A stretch of DNA of 64,000 nucleotides, taken from Alcanivorax borkumensis SK2 (lineage in GTDB: Bacteria; Pseudomonadota; Gammaproteobacteria; Pseudomonadales; Alcanivoracaceae). The notes under the pieces are model-generated. The model worked only from the letters and a program-made list of their open reading frames with translations, was not told where the DNA came from and made no database searches. Positions 29,165-39,603 of this stretch are shown here, piece after piece (positions within the stretch are counted from its first letter, which is position 1; each line of letters begins with the position of its first letter). The DNA is taken from positions 2,081,501-2,145,500 of the forward strand of contig NC_008260.1 in NCBI RefSeq assembly GCF_000009365.1. Direction: 5' to 3'. A program made the position numbers and the translations under genes.

Positions 29165-29177
29165 TGCCAGTAACAAC
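29163..29177. promoter_or_regulatory. Candidate MarR operator 1
   Basis: GTTGCCAGTAACAAC has GTTG/CAAC dyad ends and overlaps the -10 box. A second copy of the pattern GTTGnnAGTAnCAAC lies at 29667, before the next gene. Occupancy would block the marR promoter. Confidence 0.6.
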
Positions 29178-29199
29178 ATAAACGTTTAGACAATTATCT

Positions 29200-29646
29200 A
29201 TGTCCTCCAGTACAGATCGTGCCGAACAGCTGTATGAAGCCGTCAATCAGTTGATACGGGTTCACCAGTTCCGCGATCGCGATTACATTTGTTCCCACGA
29301 CGTATCCGTGGCTCAGTGCTATGCGCTCGAAACCCTAGTAAAGCGTGGCCCTTTACGGCTGCAGGCCCTGGCTTCGGAGATGTATCTGGACAAAAGCACG
29401 ACCAGCAGAGTCGTCGACTCCCTGTTGCGCAAGGCATATGTGCTGAAAACCCCGGATCCGTCAGATCAACGCGCGGTGCAACTTTCGCTGACGCCTGAGG
29501 GCAAAAAACTGTATCAGACGATCCGCCAGGATTTGGTAGCTGAAGAAGCCTCAATGATAAAGAACCTGCCGCCGGAAGTGGTCGATGGCGCCCTGGCCTT
29601 GATCCGCCAGCTGACCGCTGCGGCCCGCGCTCGCCTAGGCTCATAG
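29200..29646 (+). CDS. MarR-family transcriptional regulator
   Basis: The protein has 148 residues. The MarR winged helix is clear: LRLQALASEMYLDKSTTSRV (recognition helix) and the wing LKTPDPSDQRAVQLSLTPEG with its conserved DxRxxxLxLT-like pattern. Two cysteines near the N-terminus (CSHDVSVAQC) could serve as a thiol or metalloid sensor, which is an inference. It is the first gene of an operon with a flavoprotein and an MFS transporter, and two matching dyads suggest it represses that operon. No convincing Shine-Dalgarno precedes the ATG. Confidence 0.9.
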   Translation: MSSSTDRAEQLYEAVNQLIRVHQFRDRDYICSHDVSVAQCYALETLVKRGPLRLQALASEMYLDKSTTSRVVDSLLRKAYVLKTPDPSDQRAVQLSLTPEGKKLYQTIRQDLVAEEASMIKNLPPEVVDGALALIRQLTAAARARLGS

Positions 29647-29666
29647 CGGCATTTTTTAACCATTTT

Positions 29667-29681
29667 GTTGTTAGTACCAAC
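29667..29681. promoter_or_regulatory. Candidate MarR operator 2
   Basis: GTTGTTAGTACCAAC shares 12 of 15 bases with the dyad at 29163, including both ends and the AGTA core. It lies between marR and the flavoprotein gene, 20 bases before the latter's ATG. Confidence 0.55.
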
Positions 29682-29701
29682 AGATTAAGAAGGATGACAG
29701 T

Positions 29702-30937
29702 ATGCACAAAACACTCGCCACTCTCCCGGTCGCCGTTATCGGCGCAGGCCCGATTGGCCTCAGCGCCGCCGTTCATCTGCTTAATCGCGGCTACACACCC
29801 ATCATCTTTGAGGCGGGCACGCAGGCCGGCGCCCATCTTGCTCGCTGGGGACATGTCCGCATGTTTTCACCCTGGTCGTACAACATCGACCCTGCCGCCG
29901 TTGAGCTGCTGAACCAAGGTAACTGGACGGAACCCTCGCTAGCGAAGTTTCCCACCGGGAAAGAGCTCCTAGAGCATTATGTATTGCCGCTAGCCAACCA
30001 CCCCAAAATCGCCTCGCACCTGCACCTTAACAACCGGGTTCTCCATGTGAGTCGATGCAACCATGATGTATTACGCACAAAAGGACGGGACGACACCCCT
30101 TTTGTGCTCCGCATAGCAGGACCTGATGGAGAGCACGACGTCACCGCTCAAGCGGTAATCGACGCCTCAGGCACCTACCAAACGCCCAACTGGCTTGGCG
30201 CCCATGGCATTCCTGCATTAGGAGAAAATGCTGCGTCCAACGCCATTCGCTACGGCGTTCCTGATGTCCTTGGCGTTGACCGTGCACACTACACCGACAA
30301 ATCGGTACTTGTGGTTGGCGGCGGTCACTCGGCTTTTAATGCCTTACAAGACCTGGTTCGACTTTCAGAACAAAGCGCCGGCATGCAAGTGCATTGGGCT
30401 GTTCGCAGCGAATCCGTCACTAACGTAGTTCGCTCGCCTGCTAATGATGAACTCCAAGAGCGCAGAGCATTGGAGGTGCATATACAAGCGTTACTCGAGC
30501 AAGACCGAATACACGTTCATACCGGCATTGAGGTCGACACCATTAGCCAAGACGGGAACCGCCTTATCGTACACAGTAATGGCAAGTCACTTCCTCCTGT
30601 TGACCGCATCATTGCGGCAACCGGCTTCCGTCCTGACCTCAGTGTGTTATCCGAGCTTCGCACCACCATCGATCCGGCCACACAAAGCCCCACCAGGCTA
30701 GCGCCTTTGATCGACCCAAACATGCACAGCTGTGGCTCCGTACCTGAGCATGGCGCAGCCGAACTGTCTCACCCTGAATCGAATCTCTATATCGTTGGCA
30801 TAAAAAGCTACGGTCGGGCTCCCACTTTTTTGCTTCGCACCGGTTATAAGCAGGTTTTATCGGTGATCTCCGCGCTGGACAGCGAAGAGGAGCCAACTCC
30901 AGTTCAACCCTGCGCGGCACCCACGTGCCCGGGATGA
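29702..30937 (+). CDS. FAD-dependent pyridine nucleotide-binding oxidoreductase (flavin monooxygenase-like)
   Basis: The protein has 411 residues. An N-terminal FAD-binding motif VIGAGPIGLSAAVHL (about 11-25) is followed by a second dinucleotide-binding motif VLVVGGGHSAFNAL (near 200) and ATGFRPD (near 305), as in flavin monooxygenases and thioredoxin-reductase-like enzymes. The tail region NLYIVGIKSYGRAPTFLLRT and the Cys-containing C-terminus resemble flavoproteins found in some metalloid-resistance operons such as ArsO, but the substrate cannot be read from sequence. AAGGA lies before the ATG. The stop overlaps the MFS gene start (ATGA), so the two are coupled. Confidence 0.8.
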   Translation: MHKTLATLPVAVIGAGPIGLSAAVHLLNRGYTPIIFEAGTQAGAHLARWGHVRMFSPWSYNIDPAAVELLNQGNWTEPSLAKFPTGKELLEHYVLPLANHPKIASHLHLNNRVLHVSRCNHDVLRTKGRDDTPFVLRIAGPDGEHDVTAQAVIDASGTYQTPNWLGAHGIPALGENAASNAIRYGVPDVLGVDRAHYTDKSVLVVGGGHSAFNALQDLVRLSEQSAGMQVHWAVRSESVTNVVRSPANDELQERRALEVHIQALLEQDRIHVHTGIEVDTISQDGNRLIVHSNGKSLPPVDRIIAATGFRPDLSVLSELRTTIDPATQSPTRLAPLIDPNMHSCGSVPEHGAAELSHPESNLYIVGIKSYGRAPTFLLRTGYKQVLSVISALDSEEEPTPVQPCAAPTCPG

Positions 30938-32130
30938 ATGTGCAGCCCGCTAAATATGGCTTTGTTGCCGCTTTGGGCCTTTCGCAACTGGTATCTTGGG
31001 GCGTGCTGTATTACAGCTTCCCCTTGATAGCAGAGGCGATGATTAACGACACAGGAATAAGCCGCAGTTCGATTTACGGTGCGGCCACTGCCGGCTTACT
31101 TCTCGCGGCAGCCATGGCTTATCCGGTTGGCACCCTGGTCGATCGTGGGCATGGCCGCAAGATTATGGTGGGGGCAACCTTCGCCGCATCACTAACCACG
31201 CTATTATGGTCCTATGCCGCAACGGCGCCCGCCTTTTATGCAGCCATCATTACGCTGGCTGGGCTTCAAGCCACATTGTTGTATGAGCCCGCTTTTGCTG
31301 TGGTGGTTCGTCAATTGAACATTCAGCAGGCACGCTCAGCCATTACCGCGATAACCCTTTGGGCAGGCTTTTCCAGCACCCTGTTCGTACCCTTGGTGCA
31401 GTCCATGCTGGATGCATTAGGCTGGCGCGGCACCTTGCTGTCTCTTGCCGCCATTAACCTGGCCATCGCCGCACCACTTTATTACTGGGCCATTCCGCCA
31501 GCCACAACAGCACGCAACGTCACACCACCCAAAACCGTCGCCGCAAATCAACCGTCCCTTTCCCCCATCTTGCGGCAGCCAACATTTTATCTTTTAAGCG
31601 CATCATTCTGTGCTTACATGGCCCTGTTTTCAGGTTTCACGTATCACCTCTACCCCCTGCTGGTCGCGCGCTCTGATGACACCCAATCCGTGGTCCTGGC
31701 CATAGCGCTCATTGGTCCTGCCCAAGTCGGTGCAAGGGTACTGATACTACTTTTCAAAAAGATCACGATAAGACAACTGGGCCTGCTCACCGGTATCACC
31801 TTCCCCGTTGCCATTGTGCTGCTGAAAGCTCCGCCGAGCACACTAACGCTGGTTGCGCTGTGTCTACTCTACGGTGGCGCCAATGGCATCTTCACCATCG
31901 TTCGCGCAATGGCCGTTCCCGAGCTACTGTCCCGCCACCATTACGGGAGAATTAACGGCATCATGCTGATTCCCATGTCGCTGGCACGGGCCGTTGCACC
32001 TTGGGCAATTGCAGGCTACTGGACACATACGGGGAGCGCACAAGGAGCTATCAATTTGATACTCGGATTGGCACTGCTAGTGCCGGTGTTATTTGGCTTG
32101 GCGATCAACACCCGCCGTCGGAACTGTTAG
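30934..32130 (+). CDS. Major facilitator superfamily transporter
   Basis: The protein has 398 residues with about 12 hydrophobic segments and the MFS loop signature GTLVDRGHGRKIMVG after the second helix. A longer hydrophilic loop in the middle (TTARNVTPPKTVAANQPSLS) splits the two halves. The start is the ATG at 30934, which shares ATGA with the preceding stop, rather than the GTG nine bases earlier. As the third gene of the MarR operon it probably exports the compound the regulator senses or the product of the flavoprotein. Arsenical exporters of this superfamily (ArsK-like) are one possibility. Confidence 0.85.
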   Translation: MNVQPAKYGFVAALGLSQLVSWGVLYYSFPLIAEAMINDTGISRSSIYGAATAGLLLAAAMAYPVGTLVDRGHGRKIMVGATFAASLTTLLWSYAATAPAFYAAIITLAGLQATLLYEPAFAVVVRQLNIQQARSAITAITLWAGFSSTLFVPLVQSMLDALGWRGTLLSLAAINLAIAAPLYYWAIPPATTARNVTPPKTVAANQPSLSPILRQPTFYLLSASFCAYMALFSGFTYHLYPLLVARSDDTQSVVLAIALIGPAQVGARVLILLFKKITIRQLGLLTGITFPVAIVLLKAPPSTLTLVALCLLYGGANGIFTIVRAMAVPELLSRHHYGRINGIMLIPMSLARAVAPWAIAGYWTHTGSAQGAINLILGLALLVPVLFGLAINTRRRNC

Positions 32131-32415
32131 CTATAAACCGTAACAAACCAACAGAAATGTAGAGAGAAGGAAGAGCTCTATCTGCCCTTTAGCAATTGGG
32201 CGCTAGACCGAACCTTCAGTGATGCGGCGCCGAGCATAAACGCCAACGATAACCTGTGTATTTCTTTGGATTAGGGCCAATCAGTAACTGAACGCCTTGT
32301 AGCACCTGAGACAACCATTGACGGCTGCCTCAGGCTGACGAAAGGCCTGCTAGCGGGGGTTTAAAACGTCTTCGCAGAAACCTAAACGTCGACCACCCTG
32401 CGGTTCATGCAGCCA
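32131..32415. other. Convergent gap between MFS transporter and catalase
   Basis: These 285 bases separate convergent genes. No credible coding frame and no strong terminator hairpin were seen. Confidence 0.5.
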
Positions 32416-33867
32416 CTAGCCTTTAAGACCTTTGGCAATACGATCACCCAGCGTTTTATCAACATTGCACCAATACTCAATCGCGCGTTGCAGAACCCTC
32501 TCGGATACACCCGCAGACAGGTGACCAACAATGTTATCTACAAGGCGATCACGCTCTTCGTCGTTAAGTACCTCGCGTACTAAGGCTCCCGCCTGACCGA
32601 AGTCATCGTCGTCTTTGCGCAACGTGTACGCTTGGCGAACCATGTCGCCATCGGCATACCACTGCGTACCATCCTGGCCCCGTTGCGGATCAGCTTCTGG
32701 CCCACCGTAGGAGTTCGGCGCATAAACCGGATCGGAAACATTTTCGGTACGCCCCACTCCGTCCTTGCTGTAGCTGTTCACCGGACACTTTGGCTTGTTG
32801 ACAGGAATCTGCTTGTAGTTCACCCCCAGCCGGTGACGGTGAGCGTCCGCGTATGAGAAGCCACGAGCTAGCAACATTTTGTCGGGGGACAAACCGATGC
32901 CGGACACGAGGTTGTTAGGTTCAAATGCGGCTTGCTCCACCTCGGTGTGAAAATCAGTCGGGTTGCGGTTCAACGTCAGTTTGCCGACTTCCATTAAGGG
33001 GTAGTCACTGTGCGGCCACACCTTAGTCAAATCGAAAGGGTTTAACCGATAGGTCTTGGCATCCTCAAACGGCATGATCTGCATGTGCAGAGTCCAGCTT
33101 GGGTAATCGCCGTTTTTGATGGAGTCAAACAGATCACGGCGGTGATAGTCGCCATCTTTACCGGCCATGCTGTCGGCTTCATCTTGGGTCATGCATTCAA
33201 TACCCTGATCGGTCTTGAAGTGGTATTTAACCCAAAACTTCTCATCCTTGGCGTTGATCCACATATAGGTATGACTGGAATAGCCATTCATGTGACGCCA
33301 CGTCTTGGGTATACCGCGATCGCCCATCAACCAAGTCACCTGGTGCGCCGACTCAGGCGAAAGCGTCCAGAAATCCCATTGCATATCGTGGTCGCGTAGG
33401 CCGTTGTCGGCGCGACGTTTCTGCGAGCGGATAAAGTGCTGGAATTTCATTGGGTCCCGCACGAAGAAAACCGGCGTGTTATTACCCACCATGTCATAGT
33501 TGCCTTCACTGGTGTAAAACTTCAGCGAAAAGCCTCGTGGGTCACGCCAAGTATCTGGGCTGCCGCGCTCACCGGCTACCGTAGAAAATCGAATCAGAGT
33601 GTCCGTCTTGGTGCCGGGCTGAAATACTGCAGCTTTAGTGTATGCACTTACATCCTTGGTCACCTCGAAGTGGCCAAACGCACCGCCGCCCTTCGCATGG
33701 GGTTGGCGCTCTACGATACGCTCGCGATTGAAATTCGCCATTTGCTCAATCAAATAGTGATCGTGAAGGACAATCGGCCCGTCCGCTCCTATTGTGAGGG
33801 AGTGTTCATCACTGGCTACTGGGATGCCACCATCTGTTGTGGTGGGTTTCGCTGGTTTATCGCTCAT
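32416..33867 (-). CDS. Monofunctional haem catalase (small-subunit, clade 3-like)
   Basis: The protein has 483 residues, the size of small-subunit catalases. The catalytic His lies in [14 protein letters not shown] (H57), the distal Asn in [12 protein letters not shown], and the proximal haem ligand Tyr in [15 protein letters not shown]. It breaks hydrogen peroxide into water and oxygen, probably in the cytoplasm since no signal peptide is present. CAGGAG lies seven bases before the ATG. It stands alone. I looked for a classic OxyR pattern upstream; ATAG/CTAT half-sites occur but not with the right spacing. Confidence 0.96.
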   Translation of the reverse strand: MSDKPAKPTTTDGGIPVASDEHSLTIGADGPIVLHDHYLIEQMANFNRERIVERQPHAKGGGAFGHFEVTKDVSAYTKAAVFQPGTKTDTLIRFSTVAGERGSPDTWRDPRGFSLKFYTSEGNYDMVGNNTPVFFVRDPMKFQHFIRSQKRRADNGLRDHDMQWDFWTLSPESAHQVTWLMGDRGIPKTWRHMNGYSSHTYMWINAKDEKFWVKYHFKTDQGIECMTQDEADSMAGKDGDYHRRDLFDSIKNGDYPSWTLHMQIMPFEDAKTYRLNPFDLTKVWPHSDYPLMEVGKLTLNRNPTDFHTEVEQAAFEPNNLVSGIGLSPDKMLLARGFSYADAHRHRLGVNYKQIPVNKPKCPVNSYSKDGVGRTENVSDPVYAPNSYGGPEADPQRGQDGTQWYADGDMVRQAYTLRKDDDDFGQAGALVREVLNDEERDRLVDNIVGHLSAGVSERVLQRAIEYWCNVDKTLGDRIAKGLKG

Positions 33868-34332
33868 GTGTTACTCCTGTATCGCTCATAGACCCCCAAT
33901 GAACATTAAGAGTCTATCGCTGAGTAGTAATATTACGGCGCGTATTTCGGTATCGCACAGAGTGCGAGACCCATGAAAACACCATGATTAGAACATGCTT
34001 AAAAATTGTTCGCCCCCTTAACCGTGTACTGCAACAAAAACGATCCAAAAGGTCGATCCAAGTAGTACTCCCAAAACAACAACAACGCATTAAACCAATG
34101 GCCAGTTTTACTCGCTTTTACGAAACGTAATCGGCGGCCAAACAGAGACAAAAAAGCCCATGAGAAAATGGGCCTTTCTGTAAAATAATTCACCACAAAC
34201 AATTGAACCAGAAAGAGAAACTGGGCGACGGCGCATCATCCAAGCGCACTTTCCCAACTCATCCAATTCGTTTCGAGGCATGAATTCGAGAAGCAAGCAT
34301 TCAGGTATTAGCGTAATACTCTAAGCCACACC
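33868..34332. other. Gap upstream of the catalase gene
   Basis: No credible gene; the short minus-strand frames here run through the terminator at 34150. The catalase promoter should lie near 33900-33960, where TAATAT and TATTAC are -10-like, but no full pair is convincing. Confidence 0.45.
34150..34177 (-). terminator. Terminator hairpin resembling the guaA terminator
   Basis: AAAAAAGCCCAT, loop GAGAAA, ATGGGC then TTT. It closely resembles the hairpin at 39855-39886. The two flank the ABC exporter operon. Confidence 0.75.
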
Positions 34333-34482
34333 CTAAAGTCGCACTGAGAGGTTGAGGGCTCCGAATTCGTCGACCTCATTCTGGGCCTTGAACTCGCGGG
34401 TACGCGGGACGTGGTTATCGCTCAGGCGCACGTTCTACCAGGTCAAGGTAACGCCGAACGCGCCGGCTCGTTCTTGCGTTGG
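34333..34482 (-). pseudogene. C-terminal fragment of a probable outer-membrane beta-barrel protein
   Basis: A minus-strand frame ending at TAG 34333-34335 reads ERAGAFGVTLTW, then an internal TAG (34435-34437), then NVRLSDNHVPRTREFKAQ and a beta-strand-like tail ending NLSVRL. The alternating polar/apolar pattern and the position of the ending look like the last strands of a TonB-dependent receptor or porin. It has no start, and another stop lies just upstream (34483-34485). It is probably what remains of a gene lost when the adjoining ABC operon arrived. The family assignment is tentative. Confidence 0.4.
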
Positions 34483-34591
34483 CTATTCCAGCCACGCGGC
34501 TCCTAAGAACCTGACATTTAGTGAATAATTTTCTGGGCCTGTTCGGCCAGCGAGGGCGTCCTGACCTTTTGTCCCTGTCTTTTTTGTATGC

Positions 34592-35713
34592 TCAAGCCAT
34601 GGTGCTGATGGTGCGACGGAACCGGGCGAGCGCGAAGCCGAACAAGGCCGACCCAATCACGGCGATGGCGAGGAACTGCGGCCAGACCGCCGTGAAGCCC
34701 GCGCCGCGGTACAGAATCGCCTGGGCCAGCATCACGAAATGGGTATTGGGCGCGGCGAGCATGATGTACTGGACAGCCTCCGGCATGCTCTCGCGCGGTG
34801 TCGAGCCACCGGAGAGCATTTGCAACGGCAGCAGCACCAGCATGAGTAGCAAGGCGAACTGCGGCATGGAGCGGGCGACGGTGCCGAGGAAGATGCCCAT
34901 CGAGGTGGTTGCGAAAAGATGCAGCGCCGCCCCGGCCAGAAATAGCGTAAGCGAGCCTTCGATCGGCACAGACAGCCAGCCCTGCACGACGACAGTAAGC
35001 GCGAAGGCGGTGGCGGCCAGGACCACCAGCCCCATCGCCCACACCTTGCTCGTCATAATCTCGAAAGGGGTGACCGGCATGACCAACAGATGCTCGACCG
35101 TGCCATGCTCGCGCTCGCGGATCAGCGCCGCGCCCGTGAGGACGATGGAGAGCATGGTCACGTTGTTGATGACCTGCATGATGGCGCCAAACCACGACTT
35201 GTTGAGCTGGGGATTGAAGCGCGCCCGCAGCGCCAGATCGACCGGTAACTCCGGAACCTCGCGGTAGCGCTGCGCGAAGGCCCGCACCTCGTCGCTCACA
35301 ATGCTATGAATATAGCCGCTGCCGTTGAAAGCCTGGCTCATGCGCGTGGCATCGACGTTGAGTTGGATCGTTGGCCTGCGCCCCGCCAGCAGGTCGCGCT
35401 GGAAGTCGGGAGGGATGTCGAGGGCAAAGGTGTCGATGCCGGCATCCATGCGGGCATCCATCTCGGCCTGGTCGATCACGTCGGGGGGAACAAAGTACGG
35501 CGGGTAAAAGGCGCTGACGATGCGCCATGACACTGGAGAGCGATCCTCATTCACAATCGCGATCGGGGCCTTGTTGAAGGTCTCCGGCATGGCCGTGGCC
35601 GCCGTGTAGACCGAAATGGTGAAGGCGTAGACGATAAGCACAAGCATGATCGGGTCGCGGACGAGGCTGCGTAACTCTTTGACCCCAAGGTGGAGAATAT
35701 TGGCAAGGCGCAT
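34592..35713 (-). CDS. yhhJ: ABC-2 type permease (YhhJ/YbhR-like)
   Basis: The protein has 373 residues. One N-terminal membrane segment (about 22-42) precedes a large periplasmic domain (about 45-170), then five more membrane segments, the usual ABC-2 exporter permease layout. ALIREREHGTVEHLLVMPVT is the family hallmark between domain and membrane part. It forms the last gene of the HlyD-RbbA-permease operon, three bases after the RbbA-like gene, and should work with that protein to export a substrate. The gap 34483-34591 holds nothing clear. Confidence 0.9.
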   Translation of the reverse strand: MRLANILHLGVKELRSLVRDPIMLVLIVYAFTISVYTAATAMPETFNKAPIAIVNEDRSPVSWRIVSAFYPPYFVPPDVIDQAEMDARMDAGIDTFALDIPPDFQRDLLAGRRPTIQLNVDATRMSQAFNGSGYIHSIVSDEVRAFAQRYREVPELPVDLALRARFNPQLNKSWFGAIMQVINNVTMLSIVLTGAALIREREHGTVEHLLVMPVTPFEIMTSKVWAMGLVVLAATAFALTVVVQGWLSVPIEGSLTLFLAGAALHLFATTSMGIFLGTVARSMPQFALLLMLVLLPLQMLSGGSTPRESMPEAVQYIMLAAPNTHFVMLAQAILYRGAGFTAVWPQFLAIAVIGSALFGFALARFRRTISTMA

Positions 35714-35716
35714 GGG

Positions 35717-38500
35717 CTACCGCTCCTGCTTCTTGAGCAGCGCGGCGGACAGCACGGTCAGGACCGGCACGGCCAGCGCCAACGGGATGAAAGCGGCATG
35801 TAAATCGGAGAAATTGAGGGCCTTCGAGAAGGTGCCGCGCGCAATCATCAAGAAATGCGTGGTCGGATAGACCTCGCCAATCAGCCGGCCCATTCCTTCC
35901 AAGGACGACACCGGATCGATCATGCCCGAGAAGTTCGCTGCAGGCAGGATAGTGAGCACCGCCGTGCCGAAGATCGCCGCGATCTGGCTGCGCATGAAGG
36001 TAGAGATAAGGAGCCCCAAGGCCGTCGCGGTGCCGACATAGAGCAACGCACCCACTGCCAACGTCAGGAAGCTACCTTTCAGCGGCACGCCGAAGATGCT
36101 CACCGCGAGCAGCGTGAGCAGCAGGAAGCTCAGGAAGCTCAGCACGACATAGGGCAACTGCTTGCCGAGCAGGAATTCAAGCCGCGTCGTCGGCGTGACA
36201 TAGAAATTGGTGATGGAACCGAGCTCCTTTTCCCGCACCACACTGAGCGCCGCGAGCATAGCCGGGATCAGCATAAGCAGCAGCGGGATCACCGCCGGCA
36301 CCATCGCCACCAGGCTCTTGACGTCCGGGTTATAGCGAAACCGGGTCTCGATATTAACAAGTCCCGCCAAAGCCTCGCCGTAGCCGGCCTCACGCGCCTT
36401 GGTCGCCAGCCAGTGGGCATGAATCCCCTGCACATAGCCGCGAACGGTCTCTCCCCGTGCCGGCATGGCGCCGTCAATCCAGGCGCCGATTTCGACCCGC
36501 CGGCCCCGGGCGATGTCACGCGCGAAACCCGGCGGGATCTCGACCGCCAGACTAAGGTCGCCTTCGCGCATCCGCCGGTCGAGATCGGCATCATCGGTAA
36601 TCGGCGCCCGCTCGACGAAGTACCGGGAGCCGGCGAGGTTAAGCGTATAATCGCGGCTGACGGTGGTCTGGTCGCGGTCCAGTACCGCGAAGGTGAGATC
36701 CTCGACATCAAGGCTGATCCCATAGCCCATCACGAACATCAGGATGACGCTACCGACCAGCGCCAACGTTAGCCGGATGGGATCGCGGCGCAACTCCAGC
36801 CCTTCGCGCCACGCATAGCTGAGCATGCGCCGGGGGTCAAACCGGCGTCGCCAGCCCTGTAGTTCGACATGGCCTGCTGACGCATCAACCAAACCGAGCG
36901 AAGCTATCCCTTCTGGTTGTCTCTCGGCCTCCTGCAACGCCTCCTCCAGATGCCCCACGAACGCCTCTTCCAGAGTCTCCACGCCCCGCTGGCTGATCAG
37001 AGCAGCAGGCGTATCGGTCACCAGCACCCGGCCGGCGTGCATCAGCGAAATGCGGTCGCAACGCTCGGCCTCATTCATGAAATGAGTGGAGATGAAGATA
37101 GTCACTCCATCCCGACGCGACAGCTCAGCCAGCATGCGCCAGAAAGCGTCGCGTGCAACCGGGTCGACACCCGAGGTGGGCTCGTCGAGGATCAGCATCT
37201 CGGGCTTGTGGATCATGGCCACCGCCAGCGACAGGCGCTGTCGGAGCCCGAGGGGCAGTCGGCCCGGCAAACTGTCCACCACGGTGACCAGATCAAAGCG
37301 CTCGATCATCTCCTCCACACGCTGCGGAATCTCGGCGGCGGGCACCTGGAACAACCGGGCGTGCAGTTCCAGGTTCTGCCGCACCGTCAGTTCGGTGTAG
37401 AGCGAAAAAAACTGTGACATATAGCCGACGCGACGACGGGTGGCGAGGTCGTGCGGGTCCACCTCCTGCCCGAACAGCCAGGCGCGGCCTTCACTCGGCG
37501 GCAGCAGGCCGGTCAACATCTTCATGGTAGTGGTCTTGCCGCAGCCGTTAGAGCCAAGGAAACCGAAGATCTCGCCCCTTGGGACTCTCAGGTTCACACG
37601 GTCTACGGCAGTGAAATCGCCGAAACGCATGGTCAGATCCTGCGCCTCGATCGCGGTATCGACAGCCTCTTCCGACCGCGATGGAATCTCAACCGCCCGA
37701 TAATCCCGGCGCTTGTCTTCCGGCAGCAGCCGGATGAAGGCCGCTTCCAGCGAATCCATTCCTGTACGCTGTAATAAACCTTCGGGGCTGTCACAAGCCA
37801 GCACCCGCCCACCGTCCATCGCCGCCAACCAATCAAAGCGTGCCGCCTCCTCAATATAGGCCGTGGCCACCAGCACGCTCATACCGGCTCGGGAAGAACG
37901 AATCTCGGAGATCAATTCCCAGAACTGGCGTCGTGACAGAGGATCCACCCCAGTGGTCGGCTCGTCGAGGATCAGGAGGTCCGGATCATGGATCAGCGCG
38001 CAGCAGAGTCCGAGCTTCTGCTTCATCCCGCCGGATAGCTTGCCCGCCGCCCGATCGAGAAACGGCTTGAGTCCGGTGGCCTCGGTCAGCGCTTCGATGC
38101 GACGCGCCCGTTCGCCGCCGTCGTGCCCGAACAGGCGTCCGAAGAAGTCGAGGTTCTCGCGCACAGACAACGTCGGATAAAGGTTCCGCCCGAGCCCCTG
38201 CGGCATATACGCAACGCGCGGACCAACGCTACGGCGGTGGCGCGCATTGGCCATATCGCCGCCGAGCACCTCGACCTCACCCTCCTGAATCACGCGGGCA
38301 CCCGCGATCAGCGCCAGCAGACTCGACTTGCCGACCCCGTCCGGGCCAATCAGCCCGGCCATACAGCCGGCCGGGATCTCAAGGCTAACGGAATCGAGCG
38401 CGTGGACCTCCCTGTAGCGCAAGGTCAGGTTCCTCAAGCGGGCGACCGGCATGGCGGCCAACTCGCTGTTATTGGACGTTTGGCTCGTATCCCGTTTCAT
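35717..38500 (-). CDS. rbbA: RbbA-like fused double ABC ATPase and ABC-2 permease
   Basis: The protein has 927 residues. The first ABC ATPase (Walker [10 protein letters not shown], signature LSGGMKQK, Walker [14 protein letters not shown]) is followed by a second (Walker [10 protein letters not shown], signature PLGLRQRLS, Walker [14 protein letters not shown]), then an ABC-2 permease with six membrane segments and a periplasmic domain. The second signature lacks the LSGG core. E. coli RbbA (YhiH) has this order and has been reported to stimulate ribosomal ATPase activity, though export with YhiI and YhhJ is the more obvious role. Four bases overlap with the upstream HlyD gene. Confidence 0.93.
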   Translation of the reverse strand: MKRDTSQTSNNSELAAMPVARLRNLTLRYREVHALDSVSLEIPAGCMAGLIGPDGVGKSSLLALIAGARVIQEGEVEVLGGDMANARHRRSVGPRVAYMPQGLGRNLYPTLSVRENLDFFGRLFGHDGGERARRIEALTEATGLKPFLDRAAGKLSGGMKQKLGLCCALIHDPDLLILDEPTTGVDPLSRRQFWELISEIRSSRAGMSVLVATAYIEEAARFDWLAAMDGGRVLACDSPEGLLQRTGMDSLEAAFIRLLPEDKRRDYRAVEIPSRSEEAVDTAIEAQDLTMRFGDFTAVDRVNLRVPRGEIFGFLGSNGCGKTTTMKMLTGLLPPSEGRAWLFGQEVDPHDLATRRRVGYMSQFFSLYTELTVRQNLELHARLFQVPAAEIPQRVEEMIERFDLVTVVDSLPGRLPLGLRQRLSLAVAMIHKPEMLILDEPTSGVDPVARDAFWRMLAELSRRDGVTIFISTHFMNEAERCDRISLMHAGRVLVTDTPAALISQRGVETLEEAFVGHLEEALQEAERQPEGIASLGLVDASAGHVELQGWRRRFDPRRMLSYAWREGLELRRDPIRLTLALVGSVILMFVMGYGISLDVEDLTFAVLDRDQTTVSRDYTLNLAGSRYFVERAPITDDADLDRRMREGDLSLAVEIPPGFARDIARGRRVEIGAWIDGAMPARGETVRGYVQGIHAHWLATKAREAGYGEALAGLVNIETRFRYNPDVKSLVAMVPAVIPLLLMLIPAMLAALSVVREKELGSITNFYVTPTTRLEFLLGKQLPYVVLSFLSFLLLTLLAVSIFGVPLKGSFLTLAVGALLYVGTATALGLLISTFMRSQIAAIFGTAVLTILPAANFSGMIDPVSSLEGMGRLIGEVYPTTHFLMIARGTFSKALNFSDLHAAFIPLALAVPVLTVLSAALLKKQER

Positions 38501-39603
38501 TGTGGCAGCTTGAGTTGCAGTTCAGGAGGCCAGCTTGCCTGCGGGTCGAGGCGCACATAGACCATGCCGGGGAGGCCGGTCTTGACCTGGTGGAGGTGCT
38601 TCCTAAGCAGATCAGGGTCGATCCGCGCCTTGATGCGAAACATTAGCTTCTGGCGTTCTTCTTCCGTCTCCACCATCTTGGGCGTGAATTGTGCGACATC
38701 CGCGACGAACGAGATTTGGGCCGGTATCACGTACTGCGGAGCGGCGTCGAGCACGAGCCGCGCTTCGGTTCCCAACGCGACGCGCCCGGCTTGTTCTGTC
38801 GGCAGAAAGAAGGTCATGTAGACATCGGCGAGATCAACCATATTCAGCACGACGCCACCCGGAGAGAACACCTCGCCGGGCTGAGCGACGCGGTACTGGA
38901 CACGACCGTCGCGCGGCGACTTCAGAACGCTGTCATCAAGGTCAGCCTGGATGCGCTGGATGGTGGCCCGCGCCGCTTCCACCGACGCCTGCGCCCCAAT
39001 AACATCCGACTTGGCTCGTCCTATGGCCGCTTGGGCGGCGGCCGCCTGCGCTTCCGCGGCGCCGACTGCGGCTTTCGCCGCCTGGAAGGCGGCACGATCG
39101 TCATCCCGCATGGACAGGGCCGCGGCCCCTTTCAAAGCCAACTCTTCTGTACGGTCAAGGCGCTTCTTCGCAGCATCGAGTTCGGCCTTCCTCTGAGCAA
39201 TGAACGCCTCGGCCGCTTGCTTCTCGGCTTCTCGCTGGGTCACCTGGCTTTGCGCAGTCTCTATGCCGATAAGCGCGCGCCGCAACTGCGCCTGGGCCTC
39301 GCGCAGTTGTGCCTCCAAAACGACCGAATCCATTTTCGCCAGCACCTGCCCGGCGCGGACAAAGTCGCCTTCGTTAGCCAGGATCTCCTTGACCCGGCCC
39401 GCAGTCTTGGCCGCGACGTCGATCTCAACGGCCTCGATTCGGCCGTTGCCAGCAGCAAAGCCTTCTGGCAAACCCTTTGGTTGAACAAACCACCACGCCC
39501 AAGCGCCTAGGCCGACGACAATCGCGGCGACGACGACCCGAGCAATGTTCACCCTTACGAGCCGCTTCAATGTCAGTTTTTGACCCGAATTTCTGTCCAT
39601 CAT
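38497..39603 (-). CDS. yhiI: HlyD-family periplasmic adaptor protein (YhiI-like)
   Basis: The protein has 368 residues. One N-terminal membrane anchor ([19 protein letters not shown]) is followed by a lipoyl-like half ([20 protein letters not shown]), a long Ala/Gln/Lys-rich coiled-coil hairpin (about 90-225), the second lipoyl half ([20 protein letters not shown]) and a beta-barrel domain. It would link the inner-membrane pump to an outer-membrane channel. The ATG at 39603 is chosen because AGGA stands six bases before it and the membrane anchor then starts properly; the longer ORF adds 23 unlikely residues. It is the first gene of the operon. Confidence 0.92.
   Translation of the reverse strand: MMDRNSGQKLTLKRLVRVNIARVVVAAIVVGLGAWAWWFVQPKGLPEGFAAGNGRIEAVEIDVAAKTAGRVKEILANEGDFVRAGQVLAKMDSVVLEAQLREAQAQLRRALIGIETAQSQVTQREAEKQAAEAFIAQRKAELDAAKKRLDRTEELALKGAAALSMRDDDRAAFQAAKAAVGAAEAQAAAAQAAIGRAKSDVIGAQASVEAARATIQRIQADLDDSVLKSPRDGRVQYRVAQPGEVFSPGGVVLNMVDLADVYMTFFLPTEQAGRVALGTEARLVLDAAPQYVIPAQISFVADVAQFTPKMVETEEERQKLMFRIKARIDPDLLRKHLHQVKTGLPGMVYVRLDPQASWPPELQLKLPQ

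Noticed and set aside
29243..29854. 203-codon minus-strand frame opposite marR
   Set aside because: It runs through marR, its operator and the next gene start; composition is not protein-like.
33868..33960. OxyR site upstream of catalase
   Set aside because: ATAG and CTAT half-sites occur but are 22 bases apart, not in the tandem 7-base spacing OxyR needs.
33999..34296. Two short minus-strand frames before the catalase
   Set aside because: They run through a terminator hairpin (34150-34177), overlap each other and have no start signals.
35855..36772. 305-codon plus-strand frame opposite rbbA
   Set aside because: Frame kept open by the high GC of the RbbA-like gene; Arg/His/Gln-rich shadow.
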